Source: a bacterium (lineage in GTDB: Bacteria > Planctomycetota > Planctomycetia > Kolteriales > Kolteriaceae). From it: a stretch of DNA of 37,288 nt. Positions 7,706 through 14,959 of the stretch are shown one piece after another. The stretch covers positions 1 through 37,288 of the forward strand of contig JAIEPU010000095.1 of NCBI GenBank assembly GCA_019748235.1, in the 5' to 3' direction. Every line of letters starts with the position of its first letter. Position 1 is the first letter of the stretch. Below the pieces are notes generated by a model. The model was not told the DNA's origin. It saw only the letters and a program-made list of their open reading frames with translations, and ran no database searches. The translations under genes were made by a program, and so were the position numbers.

Positions 7706-9349
7706 ATGGCCTCGGAAGAGCCGACAAACACGAATCCGACTCAACGCGCCGTCGATTTTTGGCAATCGCTCTCTGGAAGCGTGAAGACTGCCATCGTTCT
7801 CGTTGCGGCAGGTGTGATCATCGCCTTGGCTGTCGGCGCCAGTGCCCTTCAAATCCCATCTCAACACGCCATGGTTCCCTTGCTGAAGGGACACGATTTC
7901 AGTCTTGAAGGGCGTGAGTCCGCGATCAAAGCATTCAATGAAGCGAATCTCAACAACTTCAGCATGATGGGGAGTAAGATCCTCGTCCCGCATGACAAGG
8001 AAGCGGAATACCTGGCAGCGCTCGCCGGAAGCAAAACGGGACTTCCGGGGAACACGGACGATGCGATCGATCGCTACATTGAGGAGCAACGATCTTGGTG
8101 GGCGTCAACGGCTGAGTCGGAGCGTCTGTTTCGTGTTGCCGAGGAGCGGCGCGTTGCTCGCGTCATTGAAACATTCCCTGAAATCGATCATGCTTCGGTC
8201 TTGGTGAGCGATCCTCCCGAACGTGGCACCTTGCGGGCTCGTGCCGGCCAGGGAACCGCCGCGGTGAAGGTCTCAACGATTGATCGCAAGCCGTTACATC
8301 CGCGTCGGATTGAGCAGATCAAGCAACTCGTTGCTGGAAAATTTCGAGACATCTCCGGACCTGAAAAGGTTGAGGTGATGTCGGACTCTCTCACGGGAAG
8401 CATGGGATCGGCGGATGGTGTCGGGGGCCCTGATCCATCGCTTCTTAGTGAGGGCTCAAGTCAATATCTCATGACCAAAGCCGCGTTTGCGATGCAGATT
8501 GAGAACAAGATTCGCGAGCTCTTCGCGGATTTGAAAGGTTTAATCGTCACTGTCAATGCGGAACTCGATCCACGTTTCGGGCGAAATCAACGGATCAATG
8601 AAAAGGAAAAGGGGCCCGTCAAACGGGAAACGTCAGATACATCATCGACCGAAACGGCGAATCCTCCGGTGACCGCCGGCGGCGAACCGGGAACACGAAC
8701 GAACGTCGATCCTCCCGGAACGACTCCGAACCAAGGGGCGCATGCCACCATCGCGTCCGTTCCGCCAAACACGCAGAGTGACGAGTCATCTCAAAAGGAA
8801 TTCGACAATGCGCAGACGTTAACCGATCAAAGCTTTGTCGATTTCGAACCGATCAAGGTGGGCGTGGTGGTGCGTTACCGGCAAGGTGCGGCCGCAGAGG
8901 GAGATCAGAAGCAACCAGCCGACGGCCCCAATCCATTACAGATCCGGGAGATGATTGCATCGCTTGGTTATCCTGGGGTGTCAGTCGACAACGTTGCCGT
9001 TCAACCATACGTTGGAAGTGATCCGGAAGTCATTAAGACACCGGAACCGTCGCTCGTCGAAGCGGGAATGCGTCACCTTCCATCGATTGGACTGGCACTC
9101 CTAGGGCTGACGGCCATCATCGTCGCATTGGTCGTGGCAAGACGCGGCACGGTTCCCGCCTTTAGTCGCGCGGCGGAACAAACGACTGAGACTCCTGATA
9201 CCGCTGCCGCTCCCGAAGAGGAATTCGAGCACCGAGACGAATCGGTCATCAAGTTCCAGCGCATTCAAGAGCAGGTCAACAAACTGGTAAAGGAAAGTCC
9301 CGAAGCGACTGCCGCGTTGATCCGACGTTGGGTACTGGACGAACTCTAA
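7706..9349 (+). CDS. fliF: Flagellar MS-ring protein FliF
   Basis: 547 residues with the FliF plan: TM1 at about 24-46 (VKTAIVLVAAGVIIALAVGA), then two ring-building YscJ/FliF modules (SKILVPHDKEAEYLAALAGS; VARVIETFPEIDHASVLVSD; KQLVAGKFRDISGPEKVEVM). A long Pro/Gly/Thr-rich low-complexity segment at about 300-360 follows, then TM2 at about 454-475 (LPSIGLALLGLTAIIVALVV) and a cytoplasmic tail ending VKESPEATAALIRRWVLDEL, the FliG-binding motif. It forms the inner-membrane MS ring on which rod, motor and export gate assemble. AAAGGAGAGG lies upstream of ATG 7706. The FliG-binding tail is intact although fliG does not follow in this window. Confidence 0.95.
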   Translation: MASEEPTNTNPTQRAVDFWQSLSGSVKTAIVLVAAGVIIALAVGASALQIPSQHAMVPLLKGHDFSLEGRESAIKAFNEANLNNFSMMGSKILVPHDKEAEYLAALAGSKTGLPGNTDDAIDRYIEEQRSWWASTAESERLFRVAEERRVARVIETFPEIDHASVLVSDPPERGTLRARAGQGTAAVKVSTIDRKPLHPRRIEQIKQLVAGKFRDISGPEKVEVMSDSLTGSMGSADGVGGPDPSLLSEGSSQYLMTKAAFAMQIENKIRELFADLKGLIVTVNAELDPRFGRNQRINEKEKGPVKRETSDTSSTETANPPVTAGGEPGTRTNVDPPGTTPNQGAHATIASVPPNTQSDESSQKEFDNAQTLTDQSFVDFEPIKVGVVVRYRQGAAAEGDQKQPADGPNPLQIREMIASLGYPGVSVDNVAVQPYVGSDPEVIKTPEPSLVEAGMRHLPSIGLALLGLTAIIVALVVARRGTVPAFSRAAEQTTETPDTAAAPEEEFEHRDESVIKFQRIQEQVNKLVKESPEATAALIRRWVLDEL

Positions 9350-9846
9350 TCGGAATACCAACCTAGAGATGCACGCGGAGAGTCGGCGTATCATTTGCCC
9401 CCGTGACTTCGATGCCTCTCGTTCGATCTGTTCATCTCGCCGTTCTTCTCAACCCGATCATGCAACCGGACGCAAAACGGGTTACACGGAATGACCGCGC
9501 TTTCTATCAGTTAGAAAAAGGCGCAGGCTGGTCGATTCGTGCAATCGTTTGGCGATGGAGAATAGCTCGTGAAACGTCACACGAGAAGCTCAGCGCTGGA
9601 ACATGTCCAACATATATTCATTGCCAAGAATCAACAGCGGACCATCTCTCGGCTATAGACTGAAAATGGCCGATTCTGAGCTAATTCCGAGGCGAAAACG
9701 GGGTGAGGAAGAGATCTCTTCACTATCGTATTTCAAGAGTAATCGGGTTGTTTGGAATGATTGATGGCAGACGCTTGACGGCTTACCTCCGTACAACAAC
9801 ATTCTGATTGAAAAGAAGGTGGGCGGCATTCGTGTCGTCGGGAGGA
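9350..9846. other. Intergenic region between fliF and the GMC oxidoreductase gene
   Basis: About 500 bases with no convincing gene. An 86-codon frame from GTG 9403 has no recognisable motif, no clear ribosome site and a composition unlike the neighbours. TTGACG at 9775-9780 could be a -35 element for the downstream gene, but no good -10 follows. I see no fliF terminator hairpin with a T tract. Confidence 0.45.
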
Positions 9847-11274
9847 ATGATGCACGATTTCGTGATCATCGGTTCGGGTGTTTCTGGAGGCCGAATCGCC
9901 GATGAATTGACGGCGGGCGGAGCGACTTGCATCCTACTTGAAGCGGGTCAAGCTTATGACCGGCGATCGTTTCCACCGAATGAGTTTCGTGGGTCGACCG
10001 CTCTCTTCTGGGGTGGGGGAATCGAAGTCAGCAAAGATGCCCGCTTTGGATTCATTCGGGGCAAATGCCTCGGCGGAACGAGCGTCGTCAATCAAGCTGA
10101 CGTGGATCGATTCGACGACTTCGCCTGGGACACCTGGCGAGATCATACCGGCATCGATTTCTTCAACTCTGGTCAAATGGCCGAGCACTACGATCTGCTC
10201 GACCGGAACACGGCGAAGGGTCCTATCCCACTCGAGCACTACAACCGAAATGCCAAGCTCTTCGTCGAGAGTTTCAACAAATGCGGCTATCACTGGCAAC
10301 CGATTATTCGAGCTCAAGATGACTGCCGACACGATCAAGGATCTGATTGCATCGTTTGTCTTGGCGGATGCCCAAGGGATGCAAAGCAGAGCACGCTGGT
10401 CCAGTGCATTCCCAAAGCGCGCGAGCGGGGAATGGAGCTCGAAGTGGAGTTCGAAGTCGACTTCGTCGAAGATCATCAGGATCATGTGCGCGTCATGGGT
10501 CGGCAGCGAGGAATGGAACGATCCATCGTCGCACGGAAAGGAGTTCTTGCTGGGGGTGCCTTCGGAAATACCCGAATTCTCAAACGGTCCACATCGATGG
10601 CGAAGGATCTTCCCGCACTTGGAACGGCGTTTTGTTGCCATCCTCAGTTCATGACATTCGGAGCTTATGACGAACCGGTCGACGCCCACAAAGGTCCGCT
10701 CCAATCCGTTCAAGCCCACGATGACAGTCTTCGCCGGCAGGGAGTCAAGCTCGAGAACGTCTTTGCCGGTCCAATCGCGACGGCCATGCTCCTTCCCGGT
10801 TTTGGTAGAGAACATCATCGGCTGATGAGGAAGTTTCGCTACTTGACCTCGATCGAATATGCCACGATGGACGAACCACTCGGCAAGATTGAGGTCACAA
10901 AGAGTGGAAAGATCATCGCTGATAAACCTCTTTCCGCAAGCGATAAGGCAAAGCTTAAGCGGGGACTCGAAGTCACGACAGAACTGCATCATGCGGCCGG
11001 TGCCAAGGAAGTCATCCACTGCGACCAGGGATTCGGACTTCATCTGATGGGAGGTTGCCCCATTGGTCTCGATGCGAAGACATCGGTCGTGAATTCAGAC
11101 TTCCAGGTTCATGGCCATCCGAATTTCTTCATCGCGGATTCAAGCATCTTCCCCAGGGCGCCGGGACTGAATCCCTCGTTTTCGATCATGGCTCTCTCCG
11201 TGCGGGCGAGCCGTCATATGTTGGGGAAGCGACCTTCTGAGCGAAGTATAGTCGCCATGGGAGGTGCCCGATGA
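9847..11274 (+). CDS. GMC-family FAD-dependent alcohol oxidoreductase (fatty-alcohol-oxidase-like)
   Basis: 475 residues. DFVIIGSGVSGGRIADEL with ILLEAG is the N-terminal FAD Rossmann fold; GKCLGGTSVVNQADVDRF is the GMC flavin signature; CIVCLGGCPRDAKQSTL is the Cys-rich loop of the long-chain alcohol oxidase/cholesterol oxidase-like branch; VLAGGAFGNTRIL and the C-terminal HLMGGCPIGLDAKTSVVNSD...NPSFSIMAL complete the fold. No signal peptide, so cytoplasmic or peripherally bound. It should oxidise an alcohol or sterol-like substrate to aldehyde or ketone. The next gene overlaps by four bases and resembles the N-terminal helical domain of eukaryotic fatty alcohol oxidases. Tandem ATGs at 9847 and 9850 follow GGGAGG; a TTG at 9808 and a GTG at 9832 are weaker alternatives. 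Confidence 0.85.
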   Translation: MMHDFVIIGSGVSGGRIADELTAGGATCILLEAGQAYDRRSFPPNEFRGSTALFWGGGIEVSKDARFGFIRGKCLGGTSVVNQADVDRFDDFAWDTWRDHTGIDFFNSGQMAEHYDLLDRNTAKGPIPLEHYNRNAKLFVESFNKCGYHWQPIIRAQDDCRHDQGSDCIVCLGGCPRDAKQSTLVQCIPKARERGMELEVEFEVDFVEDHQDHVRVMGRQRGMERSIVARKGVLAGGAFGNTRILKRSTSMAKDLPALGTAFCCHPQFMTFGAYDEPVDAHKGPLQSVQAHDDSLRRQGVKLENVFAGPIATAMLLPGFGREHHRLMRKFRYLTSIEYATMDEPLGKIEVTKSGKIIADKPLSASDKAKLKRGLEVTTELHHAAGAKEVIHCDQGFGLHLMGGCPIGLDAKTSVVNSDFQVHGHPNFFIADSSIFPRAPGLNPSFSIMALSVRASRHMLGKRPSERSIVAMGGAR

Positions 11275-11750
11275 AGCACACATCGAAACTACTCTCGAGT
11301 ACACAAATTCGGGGGCTCACTAAAGTTGGTGATGCTTATTTCCCCGGAGACGGCGAATTGCCGTCGTTCTCGCGCTGCGGGTGTGTCGAACATGCCGATG
11401 CCGCGATTGAACTCTTGCCAGCGGATGACCTCGCCAGTTTGAAGACATTGCTCGGCGCGATCGGAATCATGCCTGGATTCGTGGCGACAAGCCTTGTTCG
11501 ACTCGCGGAGCATGGCCCACGAATGAACGGCCCACTCGGAGTCGGCCTGCGATTCTTACGGCTTGGGCTGAAAGGTGTCGTCACCAGCCTCTATTATTCC
11601 GGCGAAGTCGGACACAACTATAAGGGGCCCACTCCGCTCGAAGTTCTCGGCTACCACGTCAAGGTTTATACAGCAGACGTTGATGAACGAGATGCGAAGA
11701 GCACTCAGGGCCCATCGGGAAGCATCGCGGCATGCCGGGGATTGAAGTGA
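11271..11750 (+). CDS. Small helical partner of the GMC oxidoreductase
   Basis: 159 residues, start ATG overlapping the GMC stop (ATGA), hence co-translated with it. It begins STQIRGLTKVGDAYFPGDGE, which resembles the 'l..l.da.iPgd' opening of gluconate 2-dehydrogenase subunit 3-like proteins and of the N-terminal domain of long-chain fatty alcohol oxidases. Helices follow (LLGAIGIMPGFVATSLVRLA; GLRFLRLGLKGVVTSLYYSG), then YKGPTPLEVLGYHVKVY. No TM or signal peptide is obvious. I infer a subunit that positions substrate or membrane for the oxidoreductase. A convergent hairpin follows at once. The family name is uncertain; the coupling to the GMC gene is solid. Confidence 0.7.
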   Translation: MKHTSKLLSSTQIRGLTKVGDAYFPGDGELPSFSRCGCVEHADAAIELLPADDLASLKTLLGAIGIMPGFVATSLVRLAEHGPRMNGPLGVGLRFLRLGLKGVVTSLYYSGEVGHNYKGPTPLEVLGYHVKVYTADVDERDAKSTQGPSGSIAACRGLK

Positions 11751-11777
11751 TTGCTTCGCCTGAAGCGATGAGCAATC
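11749..11777. terminator. Convergent hairpin, possible bidirectional terminator
   Basis: GATTGCT (11749-11755) pairs with AGCAATC (11771-11777), continued inside by TCGC/GCGA with a two-base bulge. It spans the last two bases of the plus-strand partner gene and lies between it and the convergent minus-strand gene. The T tract is poor on both sides. Confidence 0.4.
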
Positions 11778-11809
11778 TTGATTCTAGTCAACATCGACTC
11801 GCAGTCTGA

Positions 11810-13018
11810 TCAACCGAGAAAACATTGCCCTAGACCACGATAGGTCGGCACCACGTCTACCACCTGATTGCCAGACACCAAATGATATTGGTTGAAATGT
11901 TCGGCCAGCTCTCCCGCTTTCGAATGCCTGAAGAGGACCGGATCGCCGGCCTTTAGTGATGAACCACGCGGAACGATGAGGGGTGTCTGAACCTCGCCGC
12001 ACCCTTCCATCGAGACGAGTTTTAAGCCCTCGGGAAGATACGGTAGGGGGACTTTCTCCCAACCTGGCTCGCCCGACGCAATGTACCCTCCCCCCGCGCA
12101 CGTCATGAATCCTGGATCGGAGGATCGCGTCGTTTGCAGAGCGAAGAAGCAAGCCGGTTCAGGGGCGATATTTGAAAAGTAACTGAAGTAGTGAGAGCAG
12201 AGCAGTCCGGAGCCGATGGTCAGTTCGGTCAGCCAGGGTTCCGCGGCCGTGAAATTCACGCTACCTGATCCACCGCCGTTGAAGAGTTCGAGAGGTGTCC
12301 CTTCCTTTTCCAGCTGTTCAGAAAGCCTTCTCCGAAAGTCAGATACACGCGAACGTGACTTTTGCCGGATCAAGCGGACGATCGGCGAGATCGTTCGTTT
12401 AAAGGGGTTTTGGTCGGCGAGACCTGCGACTTGTGCTTCGTATCCCATCACTGATCGGCAACGAAGATTGGGAAGTCTGTTGATTTGTCGAATTAATTCA
12501 ACGGCCTGCTCGACGGACCGAATAGGACTTCGCCTGACGCCAAGGTGGACCCTCCCTCCCGCCATCCGAAGTGACATATCGATGTCAATCGCGATCTCGA
12601 AGGGGCGATTCACTCCCTCCATTCCAGCGGAGATGACGCGAGCCGTGTCGAGAGAATCAACCATCTGTCGTATCGTTTTGCCCGAAGCATGAACTTGCTT
12701 CAAAGCCGCGACATCGCTTGCCTGCCGGGTCGGATAAGCGACCAGTAAATCGTCGAAGCCCTGCTGTGCAAGAAATGCCGCCTCTGTGGCGGCGTAGCAC
12801 ATCAACCCGCGAAATGGCATGCCGGAGTCAAGAACCCGTCGAATGAGTGCCGGGACACGGACCGATTTCGTGGCGAGCCGAATAGAGTGACGCGTGCTGA
12901 CGGCTCGGGCTGCTTCCACGAACCGTTTGATATTTCGATCGAACGCATCGAGGTCAACAAATACCGCGGGAAGCGGAATGCCGCTCAGAATCTGCTTCCA
13001 CTCATCGTAAGTCGACAT
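11810..13018 (-). CDS. PLP-dependent alanine-racemase-fold enzyme, D-threonine aldolase / amino acid deaminase-aldolase type
   Basis: 402 residues. PLPAVFVDLDAFDRNIKRF opens the alanine-racemase TIM barrel and RLATKSVR places the PLP-binding lysine at about residue 51. VGYEAQ-like VMGYEAQVAGL, the GGGSGSVNFTAAEPWLTELTIGSGL phosphate-binding region and the C-terminal RHSKAGELAEHFNQYHLV block belong to the D-threonine aldolase/D-serine dehydratase-like branch, whose C-terminal His/Asp residues hold a metal. It would cleave or dehydrate a D-hydroxy amino acid in the cytoplasm; the substrate is unknown. It is separated from the upstream ALDH gene by a terminator, so it probably has its own promoter despite lying downstream on the same strand. 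Confidence 0.75.
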   Translation of the reverse strand: MSTYDEWKQILSGIPLPAVFVDLDAFDRNIKRFVEAARAVSTRHSIRLATKSVRVPALIRRVLDSGMPFRGLMCYAATEAAFLAQQGFDDLLVAYPTRQASDVAALKQVHASGKTIRQMVDSLDTARVISAGMEGVNRPFEIAIDIDMSLRMAGGRVHLGVRRSPIRSVEQAVELIRQINRLPNLRCRSVMGYEAQVAGLADQNPFKRTISPIVRLIRQKSRSRVSDFRRRLSEQLEKEGTPLELFNGGGSGSVNFTAAEPWLTELTIGSGLLCSHYFSYFSNIAPEPACFFALQTTRSSDPGFMTCAGGGYIASGEPGWEKVPLPYLPEGLKLVSMEGCGEVQTPLIVPRGSSLKAGDPVLFRHSKAGELAEHFNQYHLVSGNQVVDVVPTYRGLGQCFLG

Positions 13019-13059
13019 GGGAAAGTGGAACCCTCAGCGAGTCAAAAATCTTCGCCTTA

Positions 13060-13102
13060 AACAAAAGCCTCTTGCAACGGGGTTAGTCCCATCGCAAGAG
13101 GC
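13060..13102 (-). terminator. Rho-independent terminator of the aldehyde dehydrogenase gene
   Basis: GCCTCTTGC (13067-13075) and GCAAGAGGC (13094-13102) form a perfect 9-bp stem; the loop has a small inner GGG/CCC pairing. On the minus strand the stem is followed directly by TTTTGTTT. It lies 30 bases past the ALDH stop codon. Confidence 0.8.
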
Positions 13103-13131
13103 CTGGCTCGGAACGAAATTCGCTACGGTGC

Positions 13132-14856
13132 TCAGCCACCGAGGGCGGAGATAAGCAAGCCCGGAAGCTTGAACGGGCTTGGCCGATGATAGAGATCGAC
13201 GACCTTTTGACTTACCTTATACGCAGCTTTATTCCCCGCGAACCAGAGGGGCTTGAGCGGTTGCGTCAATGGGCCTGCGATCACTGTCTTGAGCGGTTTA
13301 TCGAACAAGTACGTGTTATGAACGAAGCCAATGCCGCTCACAGGGTCCTTCAGATCGGCGCCGGGGTATCCTCCCCACGGCGGGCTCATCATGGCGTAGC
13401 TGAGAGCGGACCAATAGTTGACGCCGATACTTCCGTAACGGAGGTCGGCCAATGCTCGCTGGAACGCCGCTTCTCCGTCGGGACGCTTCCTGATGGCGGG
13501 GTGGATCATGATCGTGCAGCCAAGCGTGCCACGAAGATCGTCGTTTGCAAATTGGGTCGCCTTGCTCATGAAGTCGATTTCGTTCGCCGCCTCGATCGCC
13601 GTTTCGACGAACACGCAGACGAAGTTTTCCTCAACGAAGTGGATCGATTCGGATTTCGGATCGACGTCTGGAACCATTCGCCACGGAAGCGTGCCGGCCG
13701 GACATCCACTGGGCTTATCGTGAGTGAACTTCTCCCAGCGATCCTTCGCGCCAGGATAGTAGGCTTTTCGAGGCGGAATCTCGTGAAGGGCCTTGTTTAC
13801 GAGTTCCACGAACTTTTGCCGTTGTGACCAACCCTTCCACGTGATCACGACCTTGGTGGCAACGCAGTTGAATGAAGCGTTATTGGCGATGGAAGACGCC
13901 AGATTACGCGCCTGGAACCAAAGCTCCTTATCGGTGTACGGACCGGGGACGACGATCCAGGGGGAAACGTTCCCAAGCTCGCTGGTAATGGTCTTCGTGA
14001 GAAGGGGACGATTCTCCGCCTTGCGCCGATCGCGATCGGGTCCCGGAGGCCCCCAGACAATCGTGTCGTGCGAGAGGATCGATCCGGTGATATGCGCCTC
14101 ATCCACGAGCTGATGCTGCAGCGCATACGTCCCTACATCCGCGCCGCCGTAAACGATGCGAAGCAGGTTCGCTTCGATGAGGGAGCGGAATGCCTTTTCA
14201 AAAATGGGTCCGAGATATTCATTCACCGGATTCATCTTGAGGAGGACGGTCTTCCCTTCGTGGAAAATCTTTCCGAATGCATCGACCGGGGCGATGCTCG
14301 ATACATTTCCCGCTCCGAGCACAATCGCGATGCCGGTATCTTTCCGGCCATTCCGGTAGTACTCGGCCATGTGGCTCGTAATATTTTCCTTCGTCACTCC
14401 CTTTTGCTGCCAGACGTGAGCCTTAAATCCTTGGAATGCGATGGAATCATAAAGTCCGCGGGTCGGGACCACCTGAACACGAAGATGTCCATCGGGTCCA
14501 GTCACCATTTCGCCGGGGAGTTGCGGCGTGCCGTGCTTCTCGATGTCCGCAAGGCTTTGCATCAGCAGTCGCAAATAGCGCGAGGTCGCGAGCGGCCCGG
14601 TCTGAATTTCTTCACTGCCCAGCTCCGTCCCTGGTTGAAGTCCCTTGGCATCGCAGCCGGCGAGTTCCCATTCCTTAGCGACGGCGATCATGTCGTCGAG
14701 ACATCGCTGGACCAGCTTGATCCGGTCCGAGATGCTCATCTTTTGCAATTTCGCCTTGCCGGCATTCAAATCGTTGAGGCAACGATCGATCTGTTGCTCG
14801 GGGGTGATGTTCTTGAGCTGCTCGGTATAAAGAGCCGCCGATTCCGCGATGGTCAT
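13132..14856 (-). CDS. Aldehyde dehydrogenase superfamily protein
   Basis: 574 residues, longer than the usual 480-510. The NAD-binding part has IVLGAGNVSSIAPVDAFGKI and VLLKMNPVNEYLGPIFEKAF (the K of the usual KP/KPS motif). The general base Glu lies in TSELGNVSPWIV and the nucleophilic Cys in NASFNCVATKVV, 38 residues on, against 34 in classical ALDHs. FVEENFVCVFVE replaces the EEIFGPV motif. Catalytic residues are thus present but the loops deviate, so this is a divergent branch. The neighbourhood suggests oxidation of the aldehyde made by the GMC enzyme, possibly a long-chain one; this is inference. ATG 14856 is preferred to 14892 because AAGGA lies eight bases upstream. Confidence 0.82.
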   Translation of the reverse strand: MTIAESAALYTEQLKNITPEQQIDRCLNDLNAGKAKLQKMSISDRIKLVQRCLDDMIAVAKEWELAGCDAKGLQPGTELGSEEIQTGPLATSRYLRLLMQSLADIEKHGTPQLPGEMVTGPDGHLRVQVVPTRGLYDSIAFQGFKAHVWQQKGVTKENITSHMAEYYRNGRKDTGIAIVLGAGNVSSIAPVDAFGKIFHEGKTVLLKMNPVNEYLGPIFEKAFRSLIEANLLRIVYGGADVGTYALQHQLVDEAHITGSILSHDTIVWGPPGPDRDRRKAENRPLLTKTITSELGNVSPWIVVPGPYTDKELWFQARNLASSIANNASFNCVATKVVITWKGWSQRQKFVELVNKALHEIPPRKAYYPGAKDRWEKFTHDKPSGCPAGTLPWRMVPDVDPKSESIHFVEENFVCVFVETAIEAANEIDFMSKATQFANDDLRGTLGCTIMIHPAIRKRPDGEAAFQRALADLRYGSIGVNYWSALSYAMMSPPWGGYPGADLKDPVSGIGFVHNTYLFDKPLKTVIAGPLTQPLKPLWFAGNKAAYKVSQKVVDLYHRPSPFKLPGLLISALGG

Positions 14857-14959
14857 GACCGTAGTCCTTACGACAGTGCCAGATGGGCGCATGAACGCTA
14901 CCAGTGATTGTGCTGGGATCGGTTTCCACCGTCAAGGAGTGGATGGAAATGTCGGATAG

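Noticed and set aside
9403..9663. Plus-strand frame of 86 codons between fliF and the GMC gene
   Set aside because: No motif or ribosome site; composition is unlike that of neighbouring genes.
9934..11043. Minus-strand frame of 369 codons opposite the GMC gene
   Set aside because: It is wholly antisense to a gene with all family motifs and its translation resembles no protein; long shadow frames are expected at this codon bias.
14068..14907. Plus-strand frame of 279 codons opposite the ALDH gene
   Set aside because: Antisense to a well-supported gene; no motif, no ribosome site.
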